NCBI GenBank assembly: GCA_014859645.1
Contig: JACUTV010000013.1
Span: forward strand, 1 to 40,661
Length of the DNA: 40,661 nt
Source of the DNA: Campylobacterales bacterium
GTDB taxonomy: Bacteria > Campylobacterota > Campylobacteria > Campylobacterales > Campylobacteraceae
Reading direction: 5' to 3'
In this document: one piece after another, positions 32,774 through 40,661 of the stretch
Layout of the letters: every line of letters begins with the position of its first letter
Numbering within the stretch: position 1 is the first letter of the stretch
Notes under the pieces: model-generated
Database searches by the model: none
Told to the model about the DNA's origin: nothing
What the model saw: only the letters and a program-made list of their open reading frames with translations
Translations under genes and position numbers: made by a program

Positions 32774-32803
32774 GTGAACTCCTTGTCTCCGTTAAAAAAG
32801 GGT

Positions 32804-32877
32804 TGGAGGCGACACCCGGATTCGAACCGGGGATGAGAGCTTTGCAGGCTCCTGCCTTACCACTTGGCTATGCCGCC
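32804..32877 (-). tRNA. tRNA-Cys(GCA)
   Basis: A 74-nt tRNA with acceptor GGCGGCA/TGTCGCC, discriminator U (diagnostic of tRNA-Cys) and encoded CCA. The anticodon GCA is at 32843-32845. Confidence 0.95.
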
Positions 32878-32890
32878 CTTTGTTTTTTGG

Positions 32891-32978
32891 TGGTGCCCGA
32901 GACCGGACTTGAACCGGTACAAACATAATGTTCGAGGGATTTTAAGTCCCTTGCGTCTACCAATTTCGCCACCCGGGC
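32891..32978 (-). tRNA. tRNA-Leu(TAA)
   Basis: An 88-nt class II tRNA with acceptor GCCCGGG/CTCGGGC, discriminator A and encoded CCA (32891-32893). The anticodon TAA is at 32942-32944. Confidence 0.95.
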
Positions 32979-33006
32979 AGACTTCTACATGTAAATAAAG
33001 AAAAAA

Positions 33007-33081
33007 TGGAGCGGGAAACGAGGTTCGAACTCGCGACCCCAACCTTGGCAAGGTTGTGCTCTACCACTGAGCTATTCCCGC
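33007..33081 (-). tRNA. tRNA-Gly(GCC)
   Basis: A 75-nt tRNA with acceptor GCGGGAA/TTCCCGC, discriminator U and encoded CCA (33007-33009). The anticodon GCC is at 33047-33049. It is the first of the tRNA-Gly, tRNA-Leu, tRNA-Cys, lipoprotein, tRNA-Ser cluster on the minus strand. Confidence 0.95.
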
Positions 33082-33175
33082 ACTGTAAAAAGAGACGAAA
33101 GTATATCAGAAGTTTTTTTAAAAGTAAAGATGAACGGGCGTTTTTTGGGCGTTTTTACTGTTTTAACCTTTAAGG

Positions 33176-33181
33176 TATAAT
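33176..33181 (+). promoter_or_regulatory. -10 element of ilvD
   Basis: AAGGTATAAT gives a perfect TATAAT 37 bases before the ATG of ilvD; AAAAGGAA is the ribosome binding site. Confidence 0.65.
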
Positions 33182-33218
33182 GCCATCACGAATTCTTACC
33201 ATTTAAAAGGAACCTCTC

Positions 33219-34901
33219 ATGCGAAGTGATATTGTCAAAAAAGGGTACGACCGTGCCCCGCACCGAAGCCTTTTCCGTGCTACGGGTCTTAAAGATGAAG
33301 ATTTTGAAAAACCGTTTATTGGGGTAGCCAATTCGTTTATTGAAATCATTCCCGGACACTTTTTTCTTAACCATTACAGCCAGATTATCAAAGAAGAGAT
33401 TCGCGCCTGTGGGTGTGTGCCTTTTGAGTTCAATACCATTGGTGTGGATGATGGTATCGCCATGGGGCACGAAGGGATGCTCTACTCCTTGCCTAGTCGC
33501 GAACTCATCGCCAACTCCATCGAAACGGTCATGAACGCCCACATGTTAGATGCGATGATCTGCATCCCCAACTGCGATAAAATCGTCCCTGGGATGATTA
33601 TGGGTGCGTTGCGCGTCAACGTGCCTACGGTATTTGTGAGCGGTGGCCCCATGAAAAAAGGGTACAAAAAAGACGGTACGCCCATTGACCTTACCACGGC
33701 CTTTGAAGCGGTGGGTAAGTTTAGCAAAGGGGACATCGACGAGGCAGAATTGTACGACATCGAGTGCAACGCGTGTCCCAGTGGTGGGTCATGTTCGGGG
33801 ATGTTTACGGCTAACTCCATGAATACCCTCATGGAAGCCATGGGTATCGCGCTTCCTGGCAATGGGACGATTTTGGCCCTTACGCCTGAGCGGGAAGAAC
33901 TCATCCGCAAAGCGGCACGTCGGGTGTGTGAGATTGCATTGGATGAGCGGTTCAAATTTAAAAACATCCTCAACGAAAATGCGGTTAGAAATGCCTTTGC
34001 CATCGACATGGCCATGGGCGGAAGTTCCAACACGGTCTTACACATGCTCGCTATCGCGCGAGAAGCGGGCGTGAACTTTGGTATCGAAAACATCAATACC
34101 ATCAGCAAAAACGTTTCGCACATCGCTAAAATCGCCCCTTCTCTTTCCACAGTACACATGGAAGATATCCACAAGGCCGGCGGCGTGAGTGCGGTCATGA
34201 AGGAAATCAGCAAGCGCGACAACGGCGTGTTGCATCTTGATAACCTCACGGTCACAGGCGAAACGATGGGAGAGCGCATCAAAGACGCGGTCATCACCAA
34301 CCCTGAAGTCATTCATCCCATCGACAAGCCCTACTCTAAGGTGGGCGGCTTGGCCATTTTGTTTGGCAATATTGCCGAAGAAGGGTGTGTTATTAAAACC
34401 GCAGGCATCACGGGTGCACGCCGTTTTGAAGGCAAGGCGGTTTGTTTCGATTCCCAGCAAGAAGCCATCGCAGGCATTATTGGCGGCAAGGTGAAAGCGG
34501 GCGATGTGGCGGTTATCCGCTACGAAGGCCCACGCGGAGGTCCTGGGATGCAAGAGATGCTCTCTCCCACCTCACTCATCATGGGCATGGGATTGGGCGC
34601 AGATGTAGCACTCATCACCGATGGGCGTTTTTCGGGCGCTACACGCGGATTAAGCATCGGGCATGTGAGTCCAGAGGCGGCTGAGGGCGGACTGATTGGG
34701 CTCCTTCAAGATGGGGATACCATTACAATTGATGTAGATAGTTATGAAATACATGCCCATCTGGACGAAATCGAAATCCAGACCCGTCAGGCGCATTTTG
34801 TGCCAAAGGTCAAAACTGTTAAAGGTTCATGGCTTAAACAATACCGCCAACTTGTCACCAACGCGAGCAATGGCGCCATGTTAAAGACGGAGTTTGAGTG
34901 A
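33219..34901 (+). CDS. ilvD: Dihydroxy-acid dehydratase
   Basis: The 560-residue protein is full length for IlvD. The iron-sulfur and metal ligands are in [13 protein letters not shown] (about residues 108-120) and [19 protein letters not shown] (about 184-202). Further conserved blocks are [23 protein letters not shown] (about 469-491) and [14 protein letters not shown]. It dehydrates dihydroxyisovalerate and dihydroxymethylvalerate in valine and isoleucine synthesis. AAAAGGAA lies before the ATG. Its last four bases overlap the start of the marC gene, so the two are coupled. No TACATGTA copy occurs from 32994 to 36449, one of the longer gaps in that pattern. Confidence 0.98.
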   Translation: MRSDIVKKGYDRAPHRSLFRATGLKDEDFEKPFIGVANSFIEIIPGHFFLNHYSQIIKEEIRACGCVPFEFNTIGVDDGIAMGHEGMLYSLPSRELIANSIETVMNAHMLDAMICIPNCDKIVPGMIMGALRVNVPTVFVSGGPMKKGYKKDGTPIDLTTAFEAVGKFSKGDIDEAELYDIECNACPSGGSCSGMFTANSMNTLMEAMGIALPGNGTILALTPEREELIRKAARRVCEIALDERFKFKNILNENAVRNAFAIDMAMGGSSNTVLHMLAIAREAGVNFGIENINTISKNVSHIAKIAPSLSTVHMEDIHKAGGVSAVMKEISKRDNGVLHLDNLTVTGETMGERIKDAVITNPEVIHPIDKPYSKVGGLAILFGNIAEEGCVIKTAGITGARRFEGKAVCFDSQQEAIAGIIGGKVKAGDVAVIRYEGPRGGPGMQEMLSPTSLIMGMGLGADVALITDGRFSGATRGLSIGHVSPEAAEGGLIGLLQDGDTITIDVDSYEIHAHLDEIEIQTRQAHFVPKVKTVKGSWLKQYRQLVTNASNGAMLKTEFE

Positions 34902-35536
34902 ACGAATTTTTCGCCCTGTTTTTACAACAGACCATCACGCTGTTTGCCATCATTGACCCCCTTGGGGTCAGTGCCATTTTGCTTTCCATGTTGCCTGCGT
35001 CTACAACCCAAGAACAAATGAATGGCATTGCCAAAAAATCGACACTAACCATCGTCATCGCCTTTTTTGTGGTGTTGCTCACGGGAAAGTTTGTGCTCAA
35101 TCTCTTTGGTATTGAGTTAGATGCATTAAAAGTCATGGGTGGGCTTGTGTTGTTGCTGATGGCTATTAAGATGGTCGAAGGGAGTTTGGAACCCAAAAAC
35201 CAAACCCCTGAAGAGCGCGAAGAAGCCAAGCATAGCCACGAGTTTGCGGTGATTCCTTTGGGGATTCCTATCACCTTTGGGCCAGGCATCTTTGCCACTA
35301 TCGTCATTTTTAAAGCCAGTGCTACGAGCTATCTTGACCTTGTGGCCTTGACTATGGCGTTTTTGGTGGTGGCGTTTTTGACCTATATTGCTTTTCGCAA
35401 TTCGCTTAAAATCCGCAAGCTTTTGGGTATCACGGGTCAAAAAATCATCAGCCGTTTGATGGGACTTATCGTGGGGGCTATCGCGGTGCAGTTTGTCGTG
35501 GGCGGGGTTTCCGCCCTGTGGAGCGCGGGGGTTTAG
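34898..35536 (+). CDS. MarC family membrane protein
   Basis: The 212-residue protein has six membrane spans and the MarC pattern: [25 protein letters not shown] (about residues 7-31), [24 protein letters not shown] in the middle and [18 protein letters not shown] after the central loop. It starts with GTG, overlapping the ilvD stop by four bases (GTGA). Despite the name, MarC is not shown to give drug resistance; related UPF0056 proteins may export small metabolites, including branched-chain amino acids in some reports. Its position after ilvD would suit the latter; that is inference. Confidence 0.9.
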   Translation: MNEFFALFLQQTITLFAIIDPLGVSAILLSMLPASTTQEQMNGIAKKSTLTIVIAFFVVLLTGKFVLNLFGIELDALKVMGGLVLLLMAIKMVEGSLEPKNQTPEEREEAKHSHEFAVIPLGIPITFGPGIFATIVIFKASATSYLDLVALTMAFLVVAFLTYIAFRNSLKIRKLLGITGQKIISRLMGLIVGAIAVQFVVGGVSALWSAGV

Positions 35537-35547
35537 CCCGCGTGTTT
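35524..35547 (+). terminator. Probable terminator of ilvD-marC
   Basis: CGCGGG (35524-35529) and CCCGCG (35537-35542) form a 6-bp stem around a loop that contains the marC stop codon, followed by TGTTT. The U-tract is short, so confidence is moderate. Confidence 0.5.
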
Positions 35548-35557
35548 AAAAGGTATC

Positions 35558-36964
35558 CTATTTTGCAATAGGCTCACTTTGCGTGTAGCCAAATTCTAAG
35601 GTGCGTTTTTCCCCTGCCCCTAGGGTGAAGTTCCAACGCGCCTTTCCTTCTGCGTCGAGAGTATCAGGCGCGTCTCCTAGGCGTTTAATCACCACTTTTT
35701 CATGGCTAGAAAGCGGCAATCTTTCTAAAAAATCAATCTTTTGAGACTTGGAAGAGCGATTGGTCACGGTGTAACGCCACATGCGTTCGGTGGTTTTAGT
35801 GGAGCCAAATCCCGATTCGGTCGTAAAGTTGCGCACCAGCTTCTTTTCCACATCAATCAAATCGTGTTTGCCAAAATAAATATGCGCCTCTTCCGCGGCA
35901 AGAAATTGCACATTGCTACGTTCTCCTAAAAGCATCCCATCAAGGACAAAGTTTGCCATGGCTGGTTCGATGGTCGTTTCAGGCGTAAAGCTCGCGCGCA
36001 TGTACGCCATAGCTGTACCGTACCCGTCTACTTCCACGCCATACTGGGCAAAAACCCGCTGTTGATGAAAGACAACTTGAGTGCGCTCTCCGCTTGGCAA
36101 GGTGACACCCGAGGCTTCCCATGCTTCTTTGCTTTCAAGTTCCACGGGTGTGCCCGCGACATCTTGCGTGGATTCGGCCGTGGATTTGAGTGCCATGGTG
36201 CGCATCATAGGCAGAGTTTCTGGCAAGCCTACATATTGGGGATAAAAAGGTACCGGTGTTAGGGAATGGTTGTAGCCAAAAGAGTAAAGCCGCAAGGCGA
36301 TGTTGTTTAAATCTTCCCCAAGGGTATGGGAGACGAAAAGGGATTGGGTCACCGCAAGCCGTCCTTCGACGCTCTCGCCCGTAAAGGTGTTGACGCGATT
36401 GGCTTGTAGGTTGGGGATTTCAAAGCGAATCTCCAACATGCTTGGTGCGTTACATGTAAGGGAAAGAGAGAGAGGTTTGACGTTGCTGGTCGTGTGTTTG
36501 GCGGTGAGTAAATCCAGAGCTTCTTGGGCGCGGTTGACGACCTCTTCTTGGTCATTTTTGGCCGCGAGGGTTTCAAGAGCCAAGGTAGTGAATCCTTCGG
36601 CGTTTTTTTGCAAGTCCCCAAAGGAACTATTGGTAAAGGCTACCCGTTCTAAAAGCCGTTCTTTGGCTTCAAGGGCTAAAAGCTGTTGACGCGCGGTTTG
36701 CAGGGTTTGGGTCGCTGTTTCGATTTGGGCTTGCAAGGGTGTGTTGGCTTTGGTGGGTGTGCCGATGGTGATCTCTTTGGTGGCACACGGTGTGCGGATA
36801 AAGAGCGTGTCGTTGTGGACAAATTCGGGAAGGGTTGTTTCAAACACCCCGCTTCCCACGTCAAACCGTTGGGTAAGAAAGGCTTTGTTGGTGTAGATTT
36901 CAAGCAAGGCGGTGTTGGCCATCAAGGAGAGGCTAGAGAGAAGTAGGGGGGCTAAAAAACGCAT
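35558..36964 (-). CDS. Secreted DUF4139 protein (MuiA-like)
   Basis: The 468-residue protein begins with a Sec signal peptide (MRFLAPLLLSSLSLMANT). A beta-rich N-terminal part and a coiled-coil (about residues 80-155, with QIETATQTLQTARQQLLALEAKERLLERV) precede the DUF4139 domain (about 200-465), with MAYMRASFTPETTIEPAMANFVLDG and the end W-x-hydrophobic-TLGAGEKRTLEFGYT. Members are sometimes called mucoidy inhibitor A homologues; the function is not known. It is single and separate from pyrG. A TTACATGTAA copy (36450-36459) encodes Leu-Thr-Cys-Asn. Convergent on marC with about 20 bases between. Confidence 0.82.
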   Translation of the reverse strand: MRFLAPLLLSSLSLMANTALLEIYTNKAFLTQRFDVGSGVFETTLPEFVHNDTLFIRTPCATKEITIGTPTKANTPLQAQIETATQTLQTARQQLLALEAKERLLERVAFTNSSFGDLQKNAEGFTTLALETLAAKNDQEEVVNRAQEALDLLTAKHTTSNVKPLSLSLTCNAPSMLEIRFEIPNLQANRVNTFTGESVEGRLAVTQSLFVSHTLGEDLNNIALRLYSFGYNHSLTPVPFYPQYVGLPETLPMMRTMALKSTAESTQDVAGTPVELESKEAWEASGVTLPSGERTQVVFHQQRVFAQYGVEVDGYGTAMAYMRASFTPETTIEPAMANFVLDGMLLGERSNVQFLAAEEAHIYFGKHDLIDVEKKLVRNFTTESGFGSTKTTERMWRYTVTNRSSKSQKIDFLERLPLSSHEKVVIKRLGDAPDTLDAEGKARWNFTLGAGEKRTLEFGYTQSEPIAK

Positions 36965-37052
36965 GGTTGTCCTCCGGGGGAATTAAAATGTGAAAGATAT
37001 TGTAGCACACCTCTTTGCCTTACATGTAAACCCTTTATAACCTTACTTCGGT

Positions 37053-37058
37053 TATAAT
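37053..37058 (+). promoter_or_regulatory. -10 element of pyrG
   Basis: CGGTTATAAT gives TATAAT 26 bases before the ATG, with AAGGA as ribosome binding site. A TTACATGTAA copy lies at 37020-37029, around the -35 to -40 region. Confidence 0.65.
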
Positions 37059-37083
37059 TTGCTCCAAAAAAACAAGGATATTC

Positions 37084-38721
37084 ATGCCCACTCTCCCTAC
37101 CAAATATATCTTCGTCACCGGCGGCGTCCTTAGCTCTTTGGGCAAAGGCATTGCCGCGGCGAGTATTGCGACACTTCTTAAAAACGTTGGCTTTAAAGTG
37201 AGTATTTTAAAAGCAGACCCGTATATCAACGTGGATCCAGGCACCATGAGTCCTTTGGAACACGGCGAAGTGTTTGTCACTGACGATGGGGCGGAGACGG
37301 ATTTGGATCTTGGGCATTATGAGCGTTTTTTGGACGTGGATTTGTTGCAAACCAACAACTTTACTACGGGCAAGGTGTACTCAACGGTCATTGAAAAAGA
37401 GCGCCGTGGGGATTATCTAGGCGAAACGATTCAAGTGATTCCCCACATTGTGGGCGAGATCACGAGACGCATGAAAGAAGCGGCCAAGGGACAGGATATT
37501 TTGATTGTTGAGATTGGCGGCACAGTGGGCGACATCGAAGGCTTACCTTTTTTAGAAGCCATTCGCGAACTACGCTCGGAAGTGGGCAAGAACAATGCCA
37601 TGAATATTCACTTGACGCTGGTGCCTTACATCACCGTGGCAGGGGAGCTTAAAACCAAGCCAACCCAACACTCGGTGCAAGAATTACGCCGTATTGGTAT
37701 CACACCAGATATGTTGATTTGCCGCGCGGAGCGTCCGTTGCCTAGAGAACTTCGCAACAAGCTTGCTTCTTCGTGCGGGGTGGAACGCAACAGTGTGATT
37801 GAGTCTGCCGATGCGCCGACCATTTACCAAGTGCCGCTCAATTTTCTCAAAGACAACATTTTGGTGCCCATTTCTGAAGTGCTCGGTTTAGGAGAACTTA
37901 AACCCAATATGGACCACTGGGATACCTTGGTAAAGCGGGTGATTGCACCTAAAGATGAGGTTGTGATTGCGTTTGTGGGTAAGTATTTGGGTCTCAAAGA
38001 ATCGTACAAATCCCTCACCGAATCCCTCATCCATGCGGGCGCGCACCTAAACGCACGGGTGAGTATCAAATGGGTCGATAGCGAAACCTTGGAAGAGCAA
38101 GGAGAGAAGAATTTGCTCGGCGACGTGGATGGTATCTTGGTACCAGGCGGATTTGGTGAACGAGGGGTTGAGGGCAAGATGCGCGCCATTAAATATGCGC
38201 GGGAAAATGGCATCCCCTACCTTGGCATTTGTCTTGGGATGCAACTGGCGATGATCGAATTTGCCCGCAACGTGCTAAAGATTGAAGACGCTAACTCGGT
38301 AGAATTTAACGCTACATGTAAGAACCCGATTATTTATTTGATTGACACCTTTTTGGATACCAGCGGTCAAAAACAACTTCGCACGCACCAAAGTCCTCTT
38401 GGGGGTACGATGCGTCTTGGGGCGTACGAATGCCAAACCAAAAAAGGTTCTTTGTTGCGCGAAGTGTACCATGGAAAAGCCACCATCAAAGAACGTCACC
38501 GCCACCGTTACGAAGCCAATCCTCACTATCGCGAAGCCTTTGAGGCCGCGGGGTTAAGTGTGAGTGGTGAATCAAACGGGTTGATTGAAGCGGTGGAACT
38601 TCAAGGACATCCGTGGTTTATTGGCGTGCAGTTTCACCCTGAGTTCACCTCGCGGTTAACCAACCCCAATAAAGTGATTTTAGGGTTTGCTCAGGCTGCG
38701 CTCACCGCACAACATGGTTAG
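37084..38721 (+). CDS. pyrG: CTP synthase
   Basis: The 545-residue protein is full length. The synthase domain has [20 protein letters not shown] (about residues 7-26) and AEFEGLPF-like [17 protein letters not shown] (about 148-164). The glutaminase domain has the catalytic Cys in LGICLGMQ (about 380-387) and the His/Glu in VQFHPEF (about 517-523). It aminates UTP to CTP with glutamine. Its stop overlaps the start of recJ by eight bases. A TACATGTA copy (38313-38320) encodes Ala-Thr-Cys-Lys close after the glutaminase nucleophile. In the promoter another copy lies close to the -35 position. Confidence 0.98.
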   Translation: MPTLPTKYIFVTGGVLSSLGKGIAAASIATLLKNVGFKVSILKADPYINVDPGTMSPLEHGEVFVTDDGAETDLDLGHYERFLDVDLLQTNNFTTGKVYSTVIEKERRGDYLGETIQVIPHIVGEITRRMKEAAKGQDILIVEIGGTVGDIEGLPFLEAIRELRSEVGKNNAMNIHLTLVPYITVAGELKTKPTQHSVQELRRIGITPDMLICRAERPLPRELRNKLASSCGVERNSVIESADAPTIYQVPLNFLKDNILVPISEVLGLGELKPNMDHWDTLVKRVIAPKDEVVIAFVGKYLGLKESYKSLTESLIHAGAHLNARVSIKWVDSETLEEQGEKNLLGDVDGILVPGGFGERGVEGKMRAIKYARENGIPYLGICLGMQLAMIEFARNVLKIEDANSVEFNATCKNPIIYLIDTFLDTSGQKQLRTHQSPLGGTMRLGAYECQTKKGSLLREVYHGKATIKERHRHRYEANPHYREAFEAAGLSVSGESNGLIEAVELQGHPWFIGVQFHPEFTSRLTNPNKVILGFAQAALTAQHG

Positions 38722-40297
38722 GCGGCTCACGAAAGAGGCTATTCGGGAGATTTTGGCGGCACGGTTTGAAGAAGACGTGTGCACCAAACTCTCCACGATT
38801 CCGCCCCCACATCATTTTAAAGACATCGACAAGGCTGCCCAACGCATCAAGCGGGCTATTGAACAGAAAGAATCCATCGCTATCGTGGGGGATTATGACG
38901 TAGATGGCGTGGTTTCCTCGGTCATTTTGAGCGAATTTTTTGATGCGCTGATGGTACCTTACACCCTTAAAATCCCCAACCGTTTTACGGACGGATACGG
39001 TTTAAATCCCAAGATTGTAGACACGCTTGATGTGGCCTTGATTATCACCGTAGACAACGGTATTTCGGCTTATGAAGCTGCCCAGTGCTGTTTGAAGCGA
39101 GGTATTGACCTCGTCATCACCGACCACCACACTCCCACGGAAACCCTTCCCGAAGCGTACGCTATCATCAACCCCAAGCAAGAGGACTGTGCTTTTCCTC
39201 ACAGTGAGATTTGTGGGGCGCAAGTGGCGTGGTATTTAGTTGCCGCTTTAAAAGACGTGTGCGAAGTGGAGTATGATTTGGGCAAGTGCCTTGACTTGCT
39301 TGCTATCGCCATCATGGCAGATATGATGGAGCTTAAAAACATGAACCGCACTATGGTGAAAAGTGGTATTCGTGCGCTAAATTGTTCGGCGCGCCCTGCT
39401 TTTGAAGCCATTAAAGGTTTTTTTAAAAAAGAGCATTTTGAAAGCGACGACATCTCTTTTTTGCTCGCCCCTCTCATCAACAGTTCTGGTCGCATGGACG
39501 ATGCGATGGTTTCTTATCGGTTTTTAAAATCCCCTTCCGTAAGCGCTGCCACGATTCTTTTAGAAGAAATCGTTGCGTTTAATAATCTGCGAAAAGAAGA
39601 AGAACAGCAACTGTTTGAGTCTTCGTTAAAAGCGGTCAAAGAAGACGACCACATCATCATCGTGTGGGGCGAAGCGTGGCACGAAGGGGTGATTGGAATT
39701 GTCGCTTCGCGGCTGGCCAAACGTTTTCACAAGCCTGCTATCGTCTTTTCGGTGGATGGGGCGCGCGCTAAAGGGAGTGCGCGAAGCGTGGGGCGGGTTG
39801 ATATTTTGTCCATCATAGCGCAACACGAAGCACTGCTGTTAGGATTTGGCGGGCACAAAGGAGCTGCTGGAATGGCCATCGACCCTGTAAATTTGCCCAC
39901 ATTTAAAGCCGCGTTAGAGTCTACATGTAAAGAGATTACACGTCACGAACTTGCCATAGAAGAAGATGTTTTAGGAGAAGTGGACCCTGATGAGATTGAT
40001 TTTGAGTTGTTGGAGATTTTGGAATTTTACGAACCTTATGGCCAAAAAAACCCGCGCCCTTCTTTTTTAATCAAGGATGTTGAGGTAAAGATTGACCGCA
40101 CTATTGGTAAAGAAAATAACCATTTGAAACTCATCTTGCAAACGCCCACAAGAACCTTGGAATCTCTCTTTTTTAATTTTGACACACGCGTCAAAAAAGG
40201 CAACAGGATTGACATTGTTTTTTCCGTCCAAAAAAACAGTTATCGCGGATTAGTAACACCCCAGTTACTTATAAAGCAGATTTTAAGCTACACCTAA
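38714..40297 (+). CDS. recJ: Single-strand DNA exonuclease RecJ
   Basis: The 527-residue protein has the DHH phosphoesterase motifs: [16 protein letters not shown] (about residues 56-71), [12 protein letters not shown] (about 112-123), and [20 protein letters not shown] (about 133-152). The DHHA1 domain has [13 protein letters not shown] (about 377-389). RecJ degrades single-stranded DNA 5' to 3' in recombination and mismatch repair. I choose the ATG at 38714, eight bases before the pyrG stop; a TTG at 38687 is also open but adds nine residues without RecJ likeness. A TACATGTA copy (39922-39929) encodes Ser-Thr-Cys-Lys. Confidence 0.93.
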   Translation: MVRRLTKEAIREILAARFEEDVCTKLSTIPPPHHFKDIDKAAQRIKRAIEQKESIAIVGDYDVDGVVSSVILSEFFDALMVPYTLKIPNRFTDGYGLNPKIVDTLDVALIITVDNGISAYEAAQCCLKRGIDLVITDHHTPTETLPEAYAIINPKQEDCAFPHSEICGAQVAWYLVAALKDVCEVEYDLGKCLDLLAIAIMADMMELKNMNRTMVKSGIRALNCSARPAFEAIKGFFKKEHFESDDISFLLAPLINSSGRMDDAMVSYRFLKSPSVSAATILLEEIVAFNNLRKEEEQQLFESSLKAVKEDDHIIIVWGEAWHEGVIGIVASRLAKRFHKPAIVFSVDGARAKGSARSVGRVDILSIIAQHEALLLGFGGHKGAAGMAIDPVNLPTFKAALESTCKEITRHELAIEEDVLGEVDPDEIDFELLEILEFYEPYGQKNPRPSFLIKDVEVKIDRTIGKENNHLKLILQTPTRTLESLFFNFDTRVKKGNRIDIVFSVQKNSYRGLVTPQLLIKQILSYT

Positions 40298-40347
40298 AAG
40301 CCCCTGTGTTATGCTTCTTCTTGTCCCAAATATTGCAAGGAGAAGCT

Positions 40348-40661
40348 ATGGAGAAGAAGGAGTTAGACACGCTTTGTGAGGCGTTAGACACAGAGCTAAA
40401 ACGTCATGGATTATCACGCAGGGATGCGCTAAAGCTTGCCGGTCTGAGTTCCGCGGCTTTTTTGCTAAACCCGAGCGCATCGGTGGGTGCAACCTCGGCA
40501 GTGGCAAGCAGCGTCACTGGAAAAATCCTTATCGTCGGTGGCGGGGCAGCGGGATGTTCCATTGCCAATGCCTTGGTAAAAAAGATTTCTTCCCCAGACA
40601 TTACCCTCATTGAGCCCAATCCTCAGAGTGTGACGTACCAACCTGGTCAAACGTTTGTGGC
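40348..40661 (+). CDS. Tat-exported FAD oxidoreductase (FCSD/SQR-like), partial
   Basis: Only the first 104 codons are present; the gene runs off the right edge. The N-terminus has a twin-arginine signal (SRRDALKLAG, about residues 23-32, then a hydrophobic stretch SSAAFLLNPSASVGA), so the protein is exported folded. The mature part opens with KILIVGGGAAGCSIANAL (about 60-77), an FAD-binding Rossmann motif, and SVTYQPGQTFVA follows. This is the pattern of the flavoprotein subunit of flavocytochrome c sulfide dehydrogenase and related sulfide:quinone oxidoreductases. AAGGAG precedes the ATG. Sulfide oxidation or sulfur-compound redox would suit Sulfurospirillum, but the rest is needed to decide. 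Confidence 0.8.
   Translation, partial: MEKKELDTLCEALDTELKRHGLSRRDALKLAGLSSAAFLLNPSASVGATSAVASSVTGKILIVGGGAAGCSIANALVKKISSPDITLIEPNPQSVTYQPGQTFV

Noticed and set aside
32719-32928. 69-codon plus-strand frame over the tRNA cluster
   Set aside because: It is the reverse reading of the small lipoprotein gene and of tRNA-Cys and tRNA-Leu.
38687-38713. TTG start of recJ inside pyrG
   Set aside because: The nine added residues are the out-of-frame reading of pyrG and the ATG at 38714 is the normal RecJ start.

Overview
The window looks like the origin-proximal part of a chromosome from a free-living, flagellated member of the Campylobacterota (Epsilonproteobacteria), most like Sulfurospirillum. 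This rests on the hook proteins, the dnaA-dnaN-gyrB order, ThyX in place of ThyA, sigma-54 flagellar promoters and a Tat-exported flavocytochrome-type flavoprotein. The assignment is from recognition of protein families, not from a database search. No IS element, prophage, integrase or CRISPR array was seen.

Layout. 1-1130: a monohaem cytochrome c with an FNR-like upstream box, an unrecognised helical protein, and the signal recognition particle RNA (ffs). 1128-7817: the replication block, read leftward as dnaA, dnaN, gyrB and an HD-domain protein, with ruvC diverging. DnaA-box clusters flank dnaA on both sides, and the dnaN side also has an AT-rich stretch and a DnaA-trio tract in the right order, so a bipartite oriC is likely. 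7820-15361: thyX, then flagellar genes (flgE; fliK-flgD-second flgE) with two good sigma-54 promoters. 15528-18842: typA, LemA and a DUF3137 membrane protein. 18868-25085: tpx, a FliL-like protein, then a tight eight-gene leftward run (Bax inhibitor-1 family, ThiD2-like, secG, polysaccharide deacetylase, frr, pyrE, RDD, MFS). 25163-33081: a Cache-GGDEF-EAL protein, six tRNAs, an AEC permease, a chemoreceptor, and small genes of 32 and 49 codons. 33219-40661: ilvD-marC, a DUF4139 protein, pyrG-recJ and the start of an FAD oxidoreductase.

The most striking signal is not a gene. The palindrome TACATGTA occurs 27 times, 17 of them as the full TTACATGTAA, where about one octamer and far less than one decamer would be expected by chance. 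It lies between genes, across stop codons and inside conserved proteins, where it is read as Leu-His-Val, Thr-Cys-(Lys/Arg/Asn/Ser) or Tyr-Met-stop. One inverted pair forms a terminator-like hairpin. The density is like that of DNA uptake sequences or the cyanobacterial HIP1 palindrome; its role here is unknown.

Other points of interest: a 136-base region (28021-28156) that folds into a closed multi-stem RNA and shares a G-rich motif with a second intergenic element near 30315; a third DnaA-box-like cluster far from dnaA (28590-28619); and a hairpin that covers the ribosome binding site of thyX. Several starts were moved from the longest open frame because tRNA, promoter or ribosome-binding evidence contradicts it.
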